DNA from: Patulibacter sp041648495
GTDB lineage: Bacteria; Actinomycetota; Thermoleophilia; Solirubrobacterales; Solirubrobacteraceae
Direction: 5' to 3'
DNA length: 17,869 nt
Assembly (NCBI GenBank): GCA_041648495.1
Contig: JBAZOW010000040.1
Span: forward strand, 1 to 17,869
The notes below the pieces were generated by a model that saw only the letters and a list, made by a program, of their open reading frames with translations, did not search any database and was not told where the DNA came from. The translations under genes and the position numbers were made by a program. Numbering within the stretch: position 1 is the first letter of the stretch; every line of letters begins with the position of its first letter. This document shows, piece after piece, positions 7,031-12,985 of this stretch.

Positions 7031-7103
7031 TACGATCACGTTCGACAAGTTCGGCTCCTCGCGCCGAGCGCCGTCTCCCGCCGTTCGATCCGCCAGGAGC
7101 CCG

Positions 7104-8516
7104 ATGACCGATACCGAAACGCCCCCCACCACACCTGCGCCCCGCGCCCTCTGGCTGACGCTGTTCGTCGTCCTGCTCGCGGACGCGATGGACCTCATGG
7201 ACGCGACGATCGCCAACGTCGCCGCTCCGACGATCGTGCGCGACCTGGGCGCCGACGAGCGACTGATCCCCTGGCTCGGAGCGTCCTACGCCCTGGCGCT
7301 CGGGTCGCTCCTGGTGCTCGGCGGCCGGCTCGGGGACCGCTTCGGCCAACGCAGGACGTTCCTGGTCGGGCTGATCGGCTTCATCGTCGGCTCGGCCCTG
7401 GCCGGCATCGCCCCGTCTCCGGCGGCACTGCTCGCCGGGCGCGTCGTCCAAGGCGTCTTCGGAGCGCTGCTGATCCCTCAGGGCATGGCGATCATGGCCG
7501 CCACCTTCCCGAAGCCGATGTTGCGCACCGCCTTCGCGGTCTTTGCCCCGATGCTCGGCGTCTTCGCGGTCGCCGGACCAATCGTGGGCGGGATCCTGAT
7601 CGATGCCGACCTGCTCGGGCTACAGTGGCGCCCGATCTTCCTGATCAACATCCTGCTCGGCGGGGTCGCGCTCGTACTCGCGCTGCGCTACCTCCCGGCG
7701 ACGCCCGGCGACCGGTCGACGACGATCGACCTGGCGGGCAGCGCGCTGCTCGCCGCCGCCCTCTTCGGCCTGATCTTCGGCCTGGTCAACGGATCGTCGG
7801 ACGGCTGGAGCGTCGCCCCGATCGCCAGCCTCGTCGTCGGCCTCGGTCTGCTCGCCGCGTTCGCGCGGCGTCAGACGCGCGCGGACGAGCCCCTGCTGCC
7901 ACGCCGCCTGCTGGCCAATCGCGGCTTCAGCGCCGGCCTGGTCGTCGGGCTCTGCGTCTTCGCCAGCTTCAGCGGGCTGATGTACGTGATCAGCCTGTTC
8001 CTCCAGCTCGGGCTCGGCTTCAGCCCGACCCGGACCGCGGTCAACCTGATCCCGCTCACCGTCGGGATCATCATCGGCTCGGCCATCGCGCACGCGTTGA
8101 TCGTGCGACTTGGGCGCCGGATGGTGCTCGCCGGCATGCTGACCACCCTGATCGGCATCGGCGCGCTGCTGCTGGTCGTGGTCGAGGCCGGCCTCGACGC
8201 CACCTGGTGGCAGCTGCTGATCGCGACGACGATCATCGGGATCGCGGCCGGCGTCAGCTTCAACTCGGTGTTCAACACCGCGATGGGCGACGTCGGTGCC
8301 GACGAGGCCGGAGCCGCCAGCGGATCGCTCAGCGCGATCCAGCAGGTGGCCAACGGGATCGGGTCGGCGCTGGTCACCACGATCTTCATCGGTTCCCTGT
8401 CGTCGGGTGCCGCCTCCGCGATGACGACCACGCTGCTGGTGCTGCTCGGTGTCGCGGCGGTGTGCCTGCTGGCGGTGCCGCTGCTCCCCCGGGCCGCGGT
8501 CGCGATCGACGAGTGA
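7104..8516 (+). CDS. MFS exporter, DHA2 (EmrB/QacA) family
   Basis: An integral inner-membrane drug:H+ antiporter of 470 residues with about 14 predicted helices, the DHA2 number. TM1 (LWLTLFVVLLADAMDLMDAT) carries the acidic D..D pattern followed by IANVAAPTIVRDLG. Motif A GGRLGDRFGQRR follows TM2. The antiporter motif C is visible as APMLGVFAVAGPIVGG in TM5. The long second half continues through VFNTAMGDVGADEAGAASGS and a final hydrophobic helix. The frame is open to a TTG at 7008, but the ATG at 7104 has AGGAG just upstream (4-nt spacing) and gives a standard N-terminus; the extra 32 residues would be read from operator DNA. It is probably repressed by the divergent TetR protein. The substrate is unknown: the family covers antibiotics, dyes and bile-like compounds. 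Confidence 0.95.
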   Translation: MTDTETPPTTPAPRALWLTLFVVLLADAMDLMDATIANVAAPTIVRDLGADERLIPWLGASYALALGSLLVLGGRLGDRFGQRRTFLVGLIGFIVGSALAGIAPSPAALLAGRVVQGVFGALLIPQGMAIMAATFPKPMLRTAFAVFAPMLGVFAVAGPIVGGILIDADLLGLQWRPIFLINILLGGVALVLALRYLPATPGDRSTTIDLAGSALLAAALFGLIFGLVNGSSDGWSVAPIASLVVGLGLLAAFARRQTRADEPLLPRRLLANRGFSAGLVVGLCVFASFSGLMYVISLFLQLGLGFSPTRTAVNLIPLTVGIIIGSAIAHALIVRLGRRMVLAGMLTTLIGIGALLLVVVEAGLDATWWQLLIATTIIGIAAGVSFNSVFNTAMGDVGADEAGAASGSLSAIQQVANGIGSALVTTIFIGSLSSGAASAMTTTLLVLLGVAAVCLLAVPLLPRAAVAIDE

Positions 8517-8530
8517 CCCCGGCCGATTGT

Positions 8531-8553
8531 CCTCGCGCCCTCAGGGCGCGAGG
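8531..8553. terminator. Bidirectional hairpin whose loop is a stop codon
   Basis: CCTCGCGCCC (8531-8540) and GGGCGCGAGG (8544-8553) form a perfect 10-bp stem. The three-base loop (8541-8543) is exactly the TGA stop of the minus-strand aminotransferase. It lies 14 bp past the MFS stop, so it can serve both converging transcripts. No U-tract is present. Confidence 0.7.
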
Positions 8554-9701
8554 ACCGCGGCCAGCTCGTCGGCCACCCGCTGCACTTGCGCCTGCGTCAT
8601 CTCGGGGAAGAACGGCAGCGAGAGGCCGCGGGCGGCCGCGTCCTCGGCGACCGGGAACTGGCCCTCGCGGAAGCCGAACTTCTCGCGGTAGAAGGCGAAC
8701 AGGTGGATCGCCGGCAGGTACGGGCGGGTCTGGATCTTCCGGTCCGCGAGCGCACGGATCGTCTCGTCGCGGTCGACGCCCTTCGGAACCCGCACCACGT
8801 AGACGAACCACGAGCGCCGGTCGCCGTCGCGATCCGGACAGAGCAGCTCGAGTCCCGTGCGATCGACCAGGTCCGTCAGCGCCTCGCGGTACCACTCGGC
8901 GACCCGGCTCCGGGCCGCGATCATGTCGTCGAGCCGGTCGAGCTGAGCGATCCCGAGCGCGCAGTGCAGGTCGCTGAGGCGGTAGTTGAACCCCAGCCGG
9001 TCGTGGTCGAGCCACTGCATGTCGGGCGCCCGGCCCTGGTTGCGCTCGCTGTCGATCCGCTGCTTGATCGCCGCGTCGGCGGTGGCGACCAGGCCGCCCT
9101 CGCCGGTCGTCAGCTGCTTGTTGGCGTAGAACGCGAAGACGGTCGGGTTGCCCCGTCCGCCGACCGGCGTGCTGTCCGCGTGGACCGCGCCCAGCGCCTG
9201 GGCCGCATCCTCGACGACGGGCAGCCCGAGCCGCTCGATCGCCGGCAGATCGGCCGGGTAGCCGAAGATGTGCACCGGCAGCAAGGCCTTCGTCCGGGAC
9301 GTGATCGCCGAGGCCATCGCGTCGGCGGTGACGTTGAGCGTCTGCGGGTCGACGTCGGCGAAGACCGGTGTCGCCCCCTCGAACAGGACCGCGTTGGCGG
9401 TCGCGATGAACGAGAACGGCGAGGTCACGACCTCGTCCTCGGGCGTGCAGTCCTCGACGCCGACGGCGCGCAGCGCCAGGTGCAGACCGGCGGTGCCCGA
9501 CGAGACCGCCGCCGCGTGGGGCACGCCGAGCCGCCCCGCGAACCGGTCCTCGAACGTGGTCACCCGCGGGCCGAGCGAGAGGTGCCGCGAGCGCAGCACC
9601 TCGAGCACGGCCTGCTCCTCGGCGTCGCCGATCACCGGTCGGGCGACCGGGATCGGGGCGTCCTCGAGGGGATCGCGGTCGGCGGACGACGACGCGGTCA
9701 C
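8541..9701 (-). CDS. DegT/DnrJ/EryC1/StrS family PLP-dependent aminotransferase
   Basis: A 386-residue fold-type-I PLP enzyme of the sugar-aminotransferase superfamily. It shows SSGTAGLHLALRA (67-79, phosphate-binding turn), SPFSFIATANAVLFEGATPVF, VVEDAAQALGA (Asp165, pyridine-nitrogen contact) and FYANKQLTTGEGG with the Schiff-base Lys195. N-terminal PVARPVIGDAEEQAVLEVLR and C-terminal RPYLPAIHLFAFYRE with LSLPFFPEMT are typical of the family. The GTG at 9701 overlaps the cimA TGA (GTGA, 9701-9698), so I chose it over further-upstream starts inside cimA and expect translational coupling. The family usually aminates nucleotide-linked keto-sugars for surface glycans or natural products, yet no sugar-nucleotide gene is present, so the substrate is unresolved. 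Confidence 0.93.
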   Translation of the reverse strand: MTASSSADRDPLEDAPIPVARPVIGDAEEQAVLEVLRSRHLSLGPRVTTFEDRFAGRLGVPHAAAVSSGTAGLHLALRAVGVEDCTPEDEVVTSPFSFIATANAVLFEGATPVFADVDPQTLNVTADAMASAITSRTKALLPVHIFGYPADLPAIERLGLPVVEDAAQALGAVHADSTPVGGRGNPTVFAFYANKQLTTGEGGLVATADAAIKQRIDSERNQGRAPDMQWLDHDRLGFNYRLSDLHCALGIAQLDRLDDMIAARSRVAEWYREALTDLVDRTGLELLCPDRDGDRRSWFVYVVRVPKGVDRDETIRALADRKIQTRPYLPAIHLFAFYREKFGFREGQFPVAEDAAARGLSLPFFPEMTQAQVQRVADELAAVLAP

Positions 9702-11311
9702 GGGGCGGTCGTCGCCTCCGGTCGGACGCCGCGGCGGCCGACCTGCTCGTTGCGGGCCAGCGAATCGACCAGAGCGTCCCACGACGCCGCGATCACGTTC
9801 TCGTTGACGCCGAGCGATCCCCAGGTGTCGTGGCCGTCGGTCGCGTCGAGCAGCACCCGGGTCGTCGCGCCGGTGCCACGGGTCGAGTCGAGGATCCGCA
9901 CCTTGAAGTCGGTCAGCTCGATCTCGGCGATGTGCGGGTGGACCGCACTGATCGCGGACCGCAGCGCCTGGTCGAGCGCGTGGACCGGGCCGTTGCCCTC
10001 GGCGGTGCGGACGAACCGCTCGTCGCCGATCCAGATCTTGATCGTCGCCTCGGTCTCGACGGTCCCGCCGGCTCGCTGCTCGACGATCACCCGCCACGAC
10101 TCCAACCGGAACAGCGGCTCGTAGGTCCCGGTCTCGCGCCGCAGCAGCAGCTCGAACGAGCCGTCGGCCGCCTCGAACTGGTAGCCCTCGTGCTCGAGCT
10201 GCTTGACCCGCTCGATCACGCGCGCGGCCTGCGCGTCGTCGACCTCGATGCCCGCCGACTCGGCGGCTTCGAGCACGGTGCCCTTGCCGGCCAGCTCCGA
10301 CATCAGGATCTCGCGCGCGTTGCCGACCGCCTCCGGAGCGACGTGCTCGAAGGTCGTCGCGTCGGCGCGGATCCCGGCGATGTGCAGGCCGCCCTTGTGG
10401 GCGAACGCGTTGCGCCCGACGTACGGCTGGCTGGCGCTCGGCACCCGGTTGAGCAGCTCGTCGACGAAGTGCGCGGTCTCGGTCAGCTTCGTCAGGTGCC
10501 CCGGCGGCAGCGCCGGGATCCCCATCTTCAGTTCGAGGTCGGCGGTGATCGTCGTCAGGTTGGCGTTGCCGGTGCGCTCGCCGATCCCGTTGGTCGTGCC
10601 CTGGACGTGGGTCGATCCGGCCTGGACGGCCATCAGCGAGTTGGCGACGCCGCAGCCGCCATCGTCGTGCGCGTGGATGCCGATCCGCGCGTGGGTCCCG
10701 AGCTCCGCCACGACCGCGGAGACCGCCTCGTGGATCTGGTGCGGCAGCGTCGAGCCGTTGGTGTCGCAGAGCGTGAGCGTGTCGGCGCCGGCCTCGACCG
10801 CGGCGCGCAGGCAGCGGTGGGCGTACTCCCGATCGGCGCGCCAGGCGTCGAAGAAGTGCTCGGCGTCGTAGATCACGCGCTTGCCCTCGCCGACCAGGAA
10901 CGCGACCGAGTCCTCGATCAGCTTGAGGTTCTCGGCCGGGTCGACCCGCACGACCTTCTCGAGGTGCAGGCTCCAGGTCTTGCCGACGATCGTGGTGACG
11001 TCGCAGAAGCAGTCGGCGAGGATCCGCAGCGACGGATCCTGATCGGCCCGCAGATCGCGGCGTCGCGTCATCCCGAAGGCGGCGATCTGGGCGTGGGTCC
11101 AGGTCTCCTGCGCGAGCAGCGCGAAGACCTCCTGCTCCTTGGGGTTGGAGGCGGGGAAGCCCGCCTCGATCAGCTGGACGCCGAGCTCGTCGAGCTTCTT
11201 GGCGACACGCAGCTTCTCCTCGGCGGAGAGGGCCATGCCCTCCCCCTGCATGCCGTCGCGGAGCGTCGCGTCGTAGAGCTCGAAGGGGCGAAGCGGAAGT
11301 TCGTTGGTCAT
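9698..11311 (-). CDS. cimA: (R)-citramalate synthase, LeuA-like (CimA)
   Basis: Condenses pyruvate with acetyl-CoA to (R)-citramalate, the entry step of the threonine-independent isoleucine route. The 537 residues have an N-terminal HMGL-like TIM barrel (about 8-280) and a C-terminal LeuA-type regulatory domain (about 380-520), which in relatives binds the feedback inhibitor isoleucine. Motifs: ELYDATLRDGMQGEG (11-25, metal-binding Asp14), LIEAGFPASNPKE, YDAEHFFDAW, the HAHDDGGCGVANSL metal site and NGIGERTGNANL. YDAEHFFD and the overall length favour CimA over 2-isopropylmalate synthase (homocitrate synthase is the other relative). The ATG at 11311 has AGGA five bases upstream. It lies 225 bp downstream of ilvE with its own promoter-like block and structured leader, and overlaps the downstream aminotransferase by 4 bp. 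Confidence 0.95.
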   Translation of the reverse strand: MTNELPLRPFELYDATLRDGMQGEGMALSAEEKLRVAKKLDELGVQLIEAGFPASNPKEQEVFALLAQETWTHAQIAAFGMTRRRDLRADQDPSLRILADCFCDVTTIVGKTWSLHLEKVVRVDPAENLKLIEDSVAFLVGEGKRVIYDAEHFFDAWRADREYAHRCLRAAVEAGADTLTLCDTNGSTLPHQIHEAVSAVVAELGTHARIGIHAHDDGGCGVANSLMAVQAGSTHVQGTTNGIGERTGNANLTTITADLELKMGIPALPPGHLTKLTETAHFVDELLNRVPSASQPYVGRNAFAHKGGLHIAGIRADATTFEHVAPEAVGNAREILMSELAGKGTVLEAAESAGIEVDDAQAARVIERVKQLEHEGYQFEAADGSFELLLRRETGTYEPLFRLESWRVIVEQRAGGTVETEATIKIWIGDERFVRTAEGNGPVHALDQALRSAISAVHPHIAEIELTDFKVRILDSTRGTGATTRVLLDATDGHDTWGSLGVNENVIAASWDALVDSLARNEQVGRRGVRPEATTAP

Positions 11312-11339
11312 CGTGGTCCTGCGTCGGTCGAAACTGGCA

Positions 11340-11364
11340 CCGGGTCTACGGACGGCCGACCCGG
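11340..11364 (-). promoter_or_regulatory. Second leader hairpin of cimA
   Basis: CCGGGTC (11340-11346) and GACCCGG (11358-11364) form a perfect 7-bp stem with an 11-nt loop, 29 nt before the cimA ATG. In the transcript it follows the larger inverted repeat at 11369-11427, so the two could be alternative structures. No U-tract follows. Confidence 0.45.
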
Positions 11365-11368
11365 CAAG

Positions 11369-11427
11369 GGCGAATTCAGCAACGGGCGACCGAGAGCGGG
11401 TGCGCTCGGTGCCCTACAGAATTCGCC
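11369..11427 (-). promoter_or_regulatory. Nested inverted repeat in the cimA leader
   Basis: The outer arms GGCGAATTC (11369-11377) and GAATTCGCC (11419-11427) are a perfect 9-bp inverted repeat. Inside lies GGGC/GCCC (11384-11387 with 11411-11414) continuing as CCGAG/CTCGG (11390-11394 with 11405-11409) around a 10-nt loop. The arm at 11419-11427 is the one transcribed first and overlaps the last codons of the short leader frame at 11414-11443. Confidence 0.55.
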
Positions 11428-11443
11428 GCGACCACGTGAACAT
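11414..11443 (-). CDS. Putative nine-residue leader peptide of cimA (MFTWSRRIL)
   Basis: The ATG at 11443 opens MFTWSRRIL followed by TAG at 11416-11414. A TAGGAT hexamer ends 9 nt upstream, so the frame could be read from a near-leaderless transcript. It ends in Ile-Leu, encoded ATT CTG; ATT is unusual in this window, where Ile is almost always ATC. Those codons lie in the first-transcribed arm of the leader's long inverted repeat. Short frames arise by chance, so this is a hypothesis supported mainly by context: isoleucine is the product of the pathway cimA starts. Confidence 0.35.
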   Translation of the reverse strand: MFTWSRRIL

Positions 11444-11461
11444 CGGATGACGATCCTACCG
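11438..11461 (-). promoter_or_regulatory. Promoter-like block shared with ilvE (cimA copy)
   Basis: On the minus strand CGGTAGGATCG (11461-11451) is followed by GATGTTC (11444-11438). TAGGAT is a good TANNNT -10 candidate; no -35 is evident. The same 11-mer and 7-mer occur in the same order upstream of ilvE (12534-12514). Confidence 0.5.
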
Positions 11462-11536
11462 GGTGCGCCGAGCCGCGCGGCGTCTCGCTGCGTCACATCG
11501 CGCGACGCTCGGGGCGGGGCCCGGCTTCTTCCCCGG

Positions 11537-12469
11537 TCAGTTCGCTTCGCGCACCGGAACCGGGTCGAGCCAGCCGTGGTACTGCTCGAGCCGGCCGTGC
11601 AGCGCGTCCTCGAACGTCTTCTGGACCTCGACCGTGATCGGCCCGGGCTTGCCGGTGCCGACCGGGTGATCGTCGATCTCGCGGATGGGCGTCAGCTCGG
11701 CGGCGGTACCGGTGACGAAGACCTCGTCGGCCAGGTACAGCTCGGCGCGGGCCATGTCCCGCTCGACGACCTCGTAGCCGAGGTCATGGGCGATCGTCAT
11801 CACCGAGCGACGGTTGATCCCGTCGAGGATCGAGGCCGACTGCGGCGGGGTAACGATCCGGCCGTCGATCACCGCGAAGATGTTCTCCCCGGAGCCCTCG
11901 CAGACGAAGCCGCGCTCGTCGAGCAGGATCGCCTCCTCGTAGCCGGCCTTGGAGACCTCGATCTTGGCGAGCACCGAGTTGAGGTACTGGCCCGACGCCT
12001 TGGCGTGCGGGATCAGCCCGGCGGGCGAGAGGCGGCGCCACGACGAGACCTTCGCGCGGATGCCGTTCTTCTTGCCCTCCTCGCCGAGGTAGGCGCCCCA
12101 CTCCCAACAGGCGATGATCACCTCGACCGGCGCGTCGAGCGGGCTCAGGCCCATCACGCCCTCGCCACGGAAGACGAGCGGGCGGATGTAACAGGCGCGC
12201 AGACCGTTGGCCGCGATCGTCTCGAGCGTCGCCTGCCGGATCTGCTCCGCCGTGTACGGCACCGGCATGTAGTAGAGCTCAGCCGACTTCAACAGCCGGC
12301 TGGCGTGCTCCTGATGCCGGAAGACCGCCGGGCCGATCTCGGTGTCGTAGCACCGCACGCCCTCGAAGACGCCCGTCCCGTAGTGCAGGGCGTGCGTCAG
12401 CACGTGCACCTTGGCGTCGTCCCAGGGGACGAGCTCGCCGTTCTTCCAGATGACGTCGGCCTGCGGCAC
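11537..12469 (-). CDS. ilvE: Branched-chain amino acid aminotransferase
   Basis: Class IV PLP aminotransferase catalysing the last step of Ile, Val and Leu synthesis, with glutamate as amino donor. The 310 residues match the usual ~309 for E. coli-type IlvE. Motifs: DVIWKNGELVPWDDAKVHVL, HALHYGTGVFEGVRCYDT (25-42), LIPHAKASGQYLNSVLAK with Schiff-base Lys157, and the class-IV signature region LDERGFVCEGSGENIFAVID. The frame is open upstream to 12649, but the GTG at 12469 (MPQADVIWKNGEL) has GAGGGAG seven bases before it and begins exactly where the family does, so the longer N-terminus is rejected. It is upstream of cimA on the same strand, but cimA has its own promoter-like block. It shares its promoter block with cimA and is divergent from a small unknown ORF. 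Confidence 0.96.
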   Translation of the reverse strand: MPQADVIWKNGELVPWDDAKVHVLTHALHYGTGVFEGVRCYDTEIGPAVFRHQEHASRLLKSAELYYMPVPYTAEQIRQATLETIAANGLRACYIRPLVFRGEGVMGLSPLDAPVEVIIACWEWGAYLGEEGKKNGIRAKVSSWRRLSPAGLIPHAKASGQYLNSVLAKIEVSKAGYEEAILLDERGFVCEGSGENIFAVIDGRIVTPPQSASILDGINRRSVMTIAHDLGYEVVERDMARAELYLADEVFVTGTAAELTPIREIDDHPVGTGKPGPITVEVQKTFEDALHGRLEQYHGWLDPVPVREAN

Positions 12470-12513
12470 CGTGCTGCTCCCTCGATCGGCGCGCGACCCC
12501 CCACGAGACGCGC

Positions 12514-12534
12514 GAACATCCGGCGATCCTACCG
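12514..12534 (-). promoter_or_regulatory. Promoter-like block shared with cimA (ilvE copy)
   Basis: Minus-strand CGGTAGGATCG (12534-12524) is followed by GATGTTC (12520-12514). The TAGGAT hexamer puts the predicted start near 12519, giving ilvE a leader of about 50 nt that carries its Shine-Dalgarno. An ATG lies exactly at 12519, out of frame with ilvE. Its frame begins MFARLVGGRAPIEG and overlaps the ilvE start; the MF opening resembles the cimA leader frame. Confidence 0.5.
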
Positions 12535-12568
12535 TTCCGACGGGGTTCTGCCCGGGTACACCCCCCAT

Positions 12569-12588
12569 CCGGTGCACGCGTGCCCCGG
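12569..12588. promoter_or_regulatory. 20-bp palindrome upstream of ilvE
   Basis: CCGG-T-GCACGCGTGC-C-CCGG is palindromic except for one position pair (12573/12584). It lies 38 bp upstream of the ilvE -10-like hexamer, in the divergent region shared with the small plus-strand ORF. It is an operator candidate. The rest of the 12470-12682 gap is GC-rich and shows no other gene. Confidence 0.4.
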
Positions 12589-12682
12589 ACCCCCTAGACC
12601 ATCGCCCGATGCCGCCGTACGGTGTCAATAGGCCGGGTTCGAGCAGCACTCATCACACCCGACGCTCGGCCGCAGGAGGAAC

Positions 12683-12886
12683 ATGCCCCACACGTCCCCC
12701 CACGCCAACCCGAACCAGAACGACCGCGCCGCGCGGATCCGGGCCAGCTTCGCCGAGCGTTGCGGCTCGATCGAGGACTCGCTCGGCGAGACCGGGCACG
12801 CGCCCGACCTGATCGACACCACCGGTATCGGTCACTGCCGGGTCGTCGTCCCCGACGCCTGGACGCCGTCGCCGCGGACCTCGTAG
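12683..12886 (+). CDS. Small hypothetical protein (67 aa)
   Basis: I do not recognise this protein. It is a charged, soluble 67-residue product beginning MPHTSPHANPNQNDRAARIR, with a likely amphipathic helix (AARIRASFAERCGSIEDSLG) and a C-terminal strand-like GHCRVVVPDAW. It has two Cys, no signal peptide and no membrane segment. The case for a real gene is the AGGAGG at 12674-12679, the best ribosome-binding sequence in the window, though only 3 nt from the ATG, plus a hairpin terminator downstream at 12936-12980. A TACGGT hexamer at 12618-12623 is a possible -10. It is divergent from ilvE and converges on thiC, filling what would otherwise be a 516-bp gap. A different overlapping plus-strand frame covers 12622-12930 but lacks a ribosome site. 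Confidence 0.5.
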   Translation: MPHTSPHANPNQNDRAARIRASFAERCGSIEDSLGETGHAPDLIDTTGIGHCRVVVPDAWTPSPRTS

Positions 12887-12935
12887 TCCGCCGTTCGTCC
12901 GCCGGCGTCCGACCGCGACTCCGGCCGTGATCCCG

Positions 12936-12980
12936 TGCCCCGCCGGGGTCGCCCGAGGGCGGCCTCCCGGCGGTGAGGCA
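12936..12980. terminator. Long hairpin between the small ORF and thiC
   Basis: CCGCCGGG (12940-12947) pairs with CCCGGCGG (12966-12973). It is extended by TGCC/GGCA (12936-12939 with 12977-12980) across a 3-base bulge, and an inner CGCCC/GGGCG stem fills most of the loop. It sits between two convergent genes and probably ends both transcripts. Confidence 0.65.
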
Positions 12981-12985
12981 CTCGA

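Noticed and set aside
7008..7103. A TTG start extending the MFS exporter by 32 residues
   Set aside because: It would translate the operator palindrome; the ATG at 7104 has AGGAG and gives a standard N-terminus.
11372..11424. Two EcoRI sites (GAATTC) 47 bp apart as a possible cloning scar
   Set aside because: They are the inner part of a 9-bp natural inverted repeat (GGCGAATTC/GAATTCGCC), and the surrounding sequence has the same composition as the genome; no vector sequence is visible.
11312..11536. A T-box leader upstream of cimA
   Set aside because: No recognisable T-box consensus (AGGGTGGNACCGCG-like) is present.
9830..12631. A 933-codon open frame on the plus strand antisense to cimA and ilvE
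   Set aside because: It is a GC-rich shadow frame, full of Arg/Gly/Leu/Val and without any recognisable domain, across two clearly recognised minus-strand enzymes.
12470..12649. A 60-residue N-terminal extension of IlvE
   Set aside because: The GTG at 12469 has an excellent Shine-Dalgarno and matches the family start; the extension runs through the shared promoter block and palindrome.
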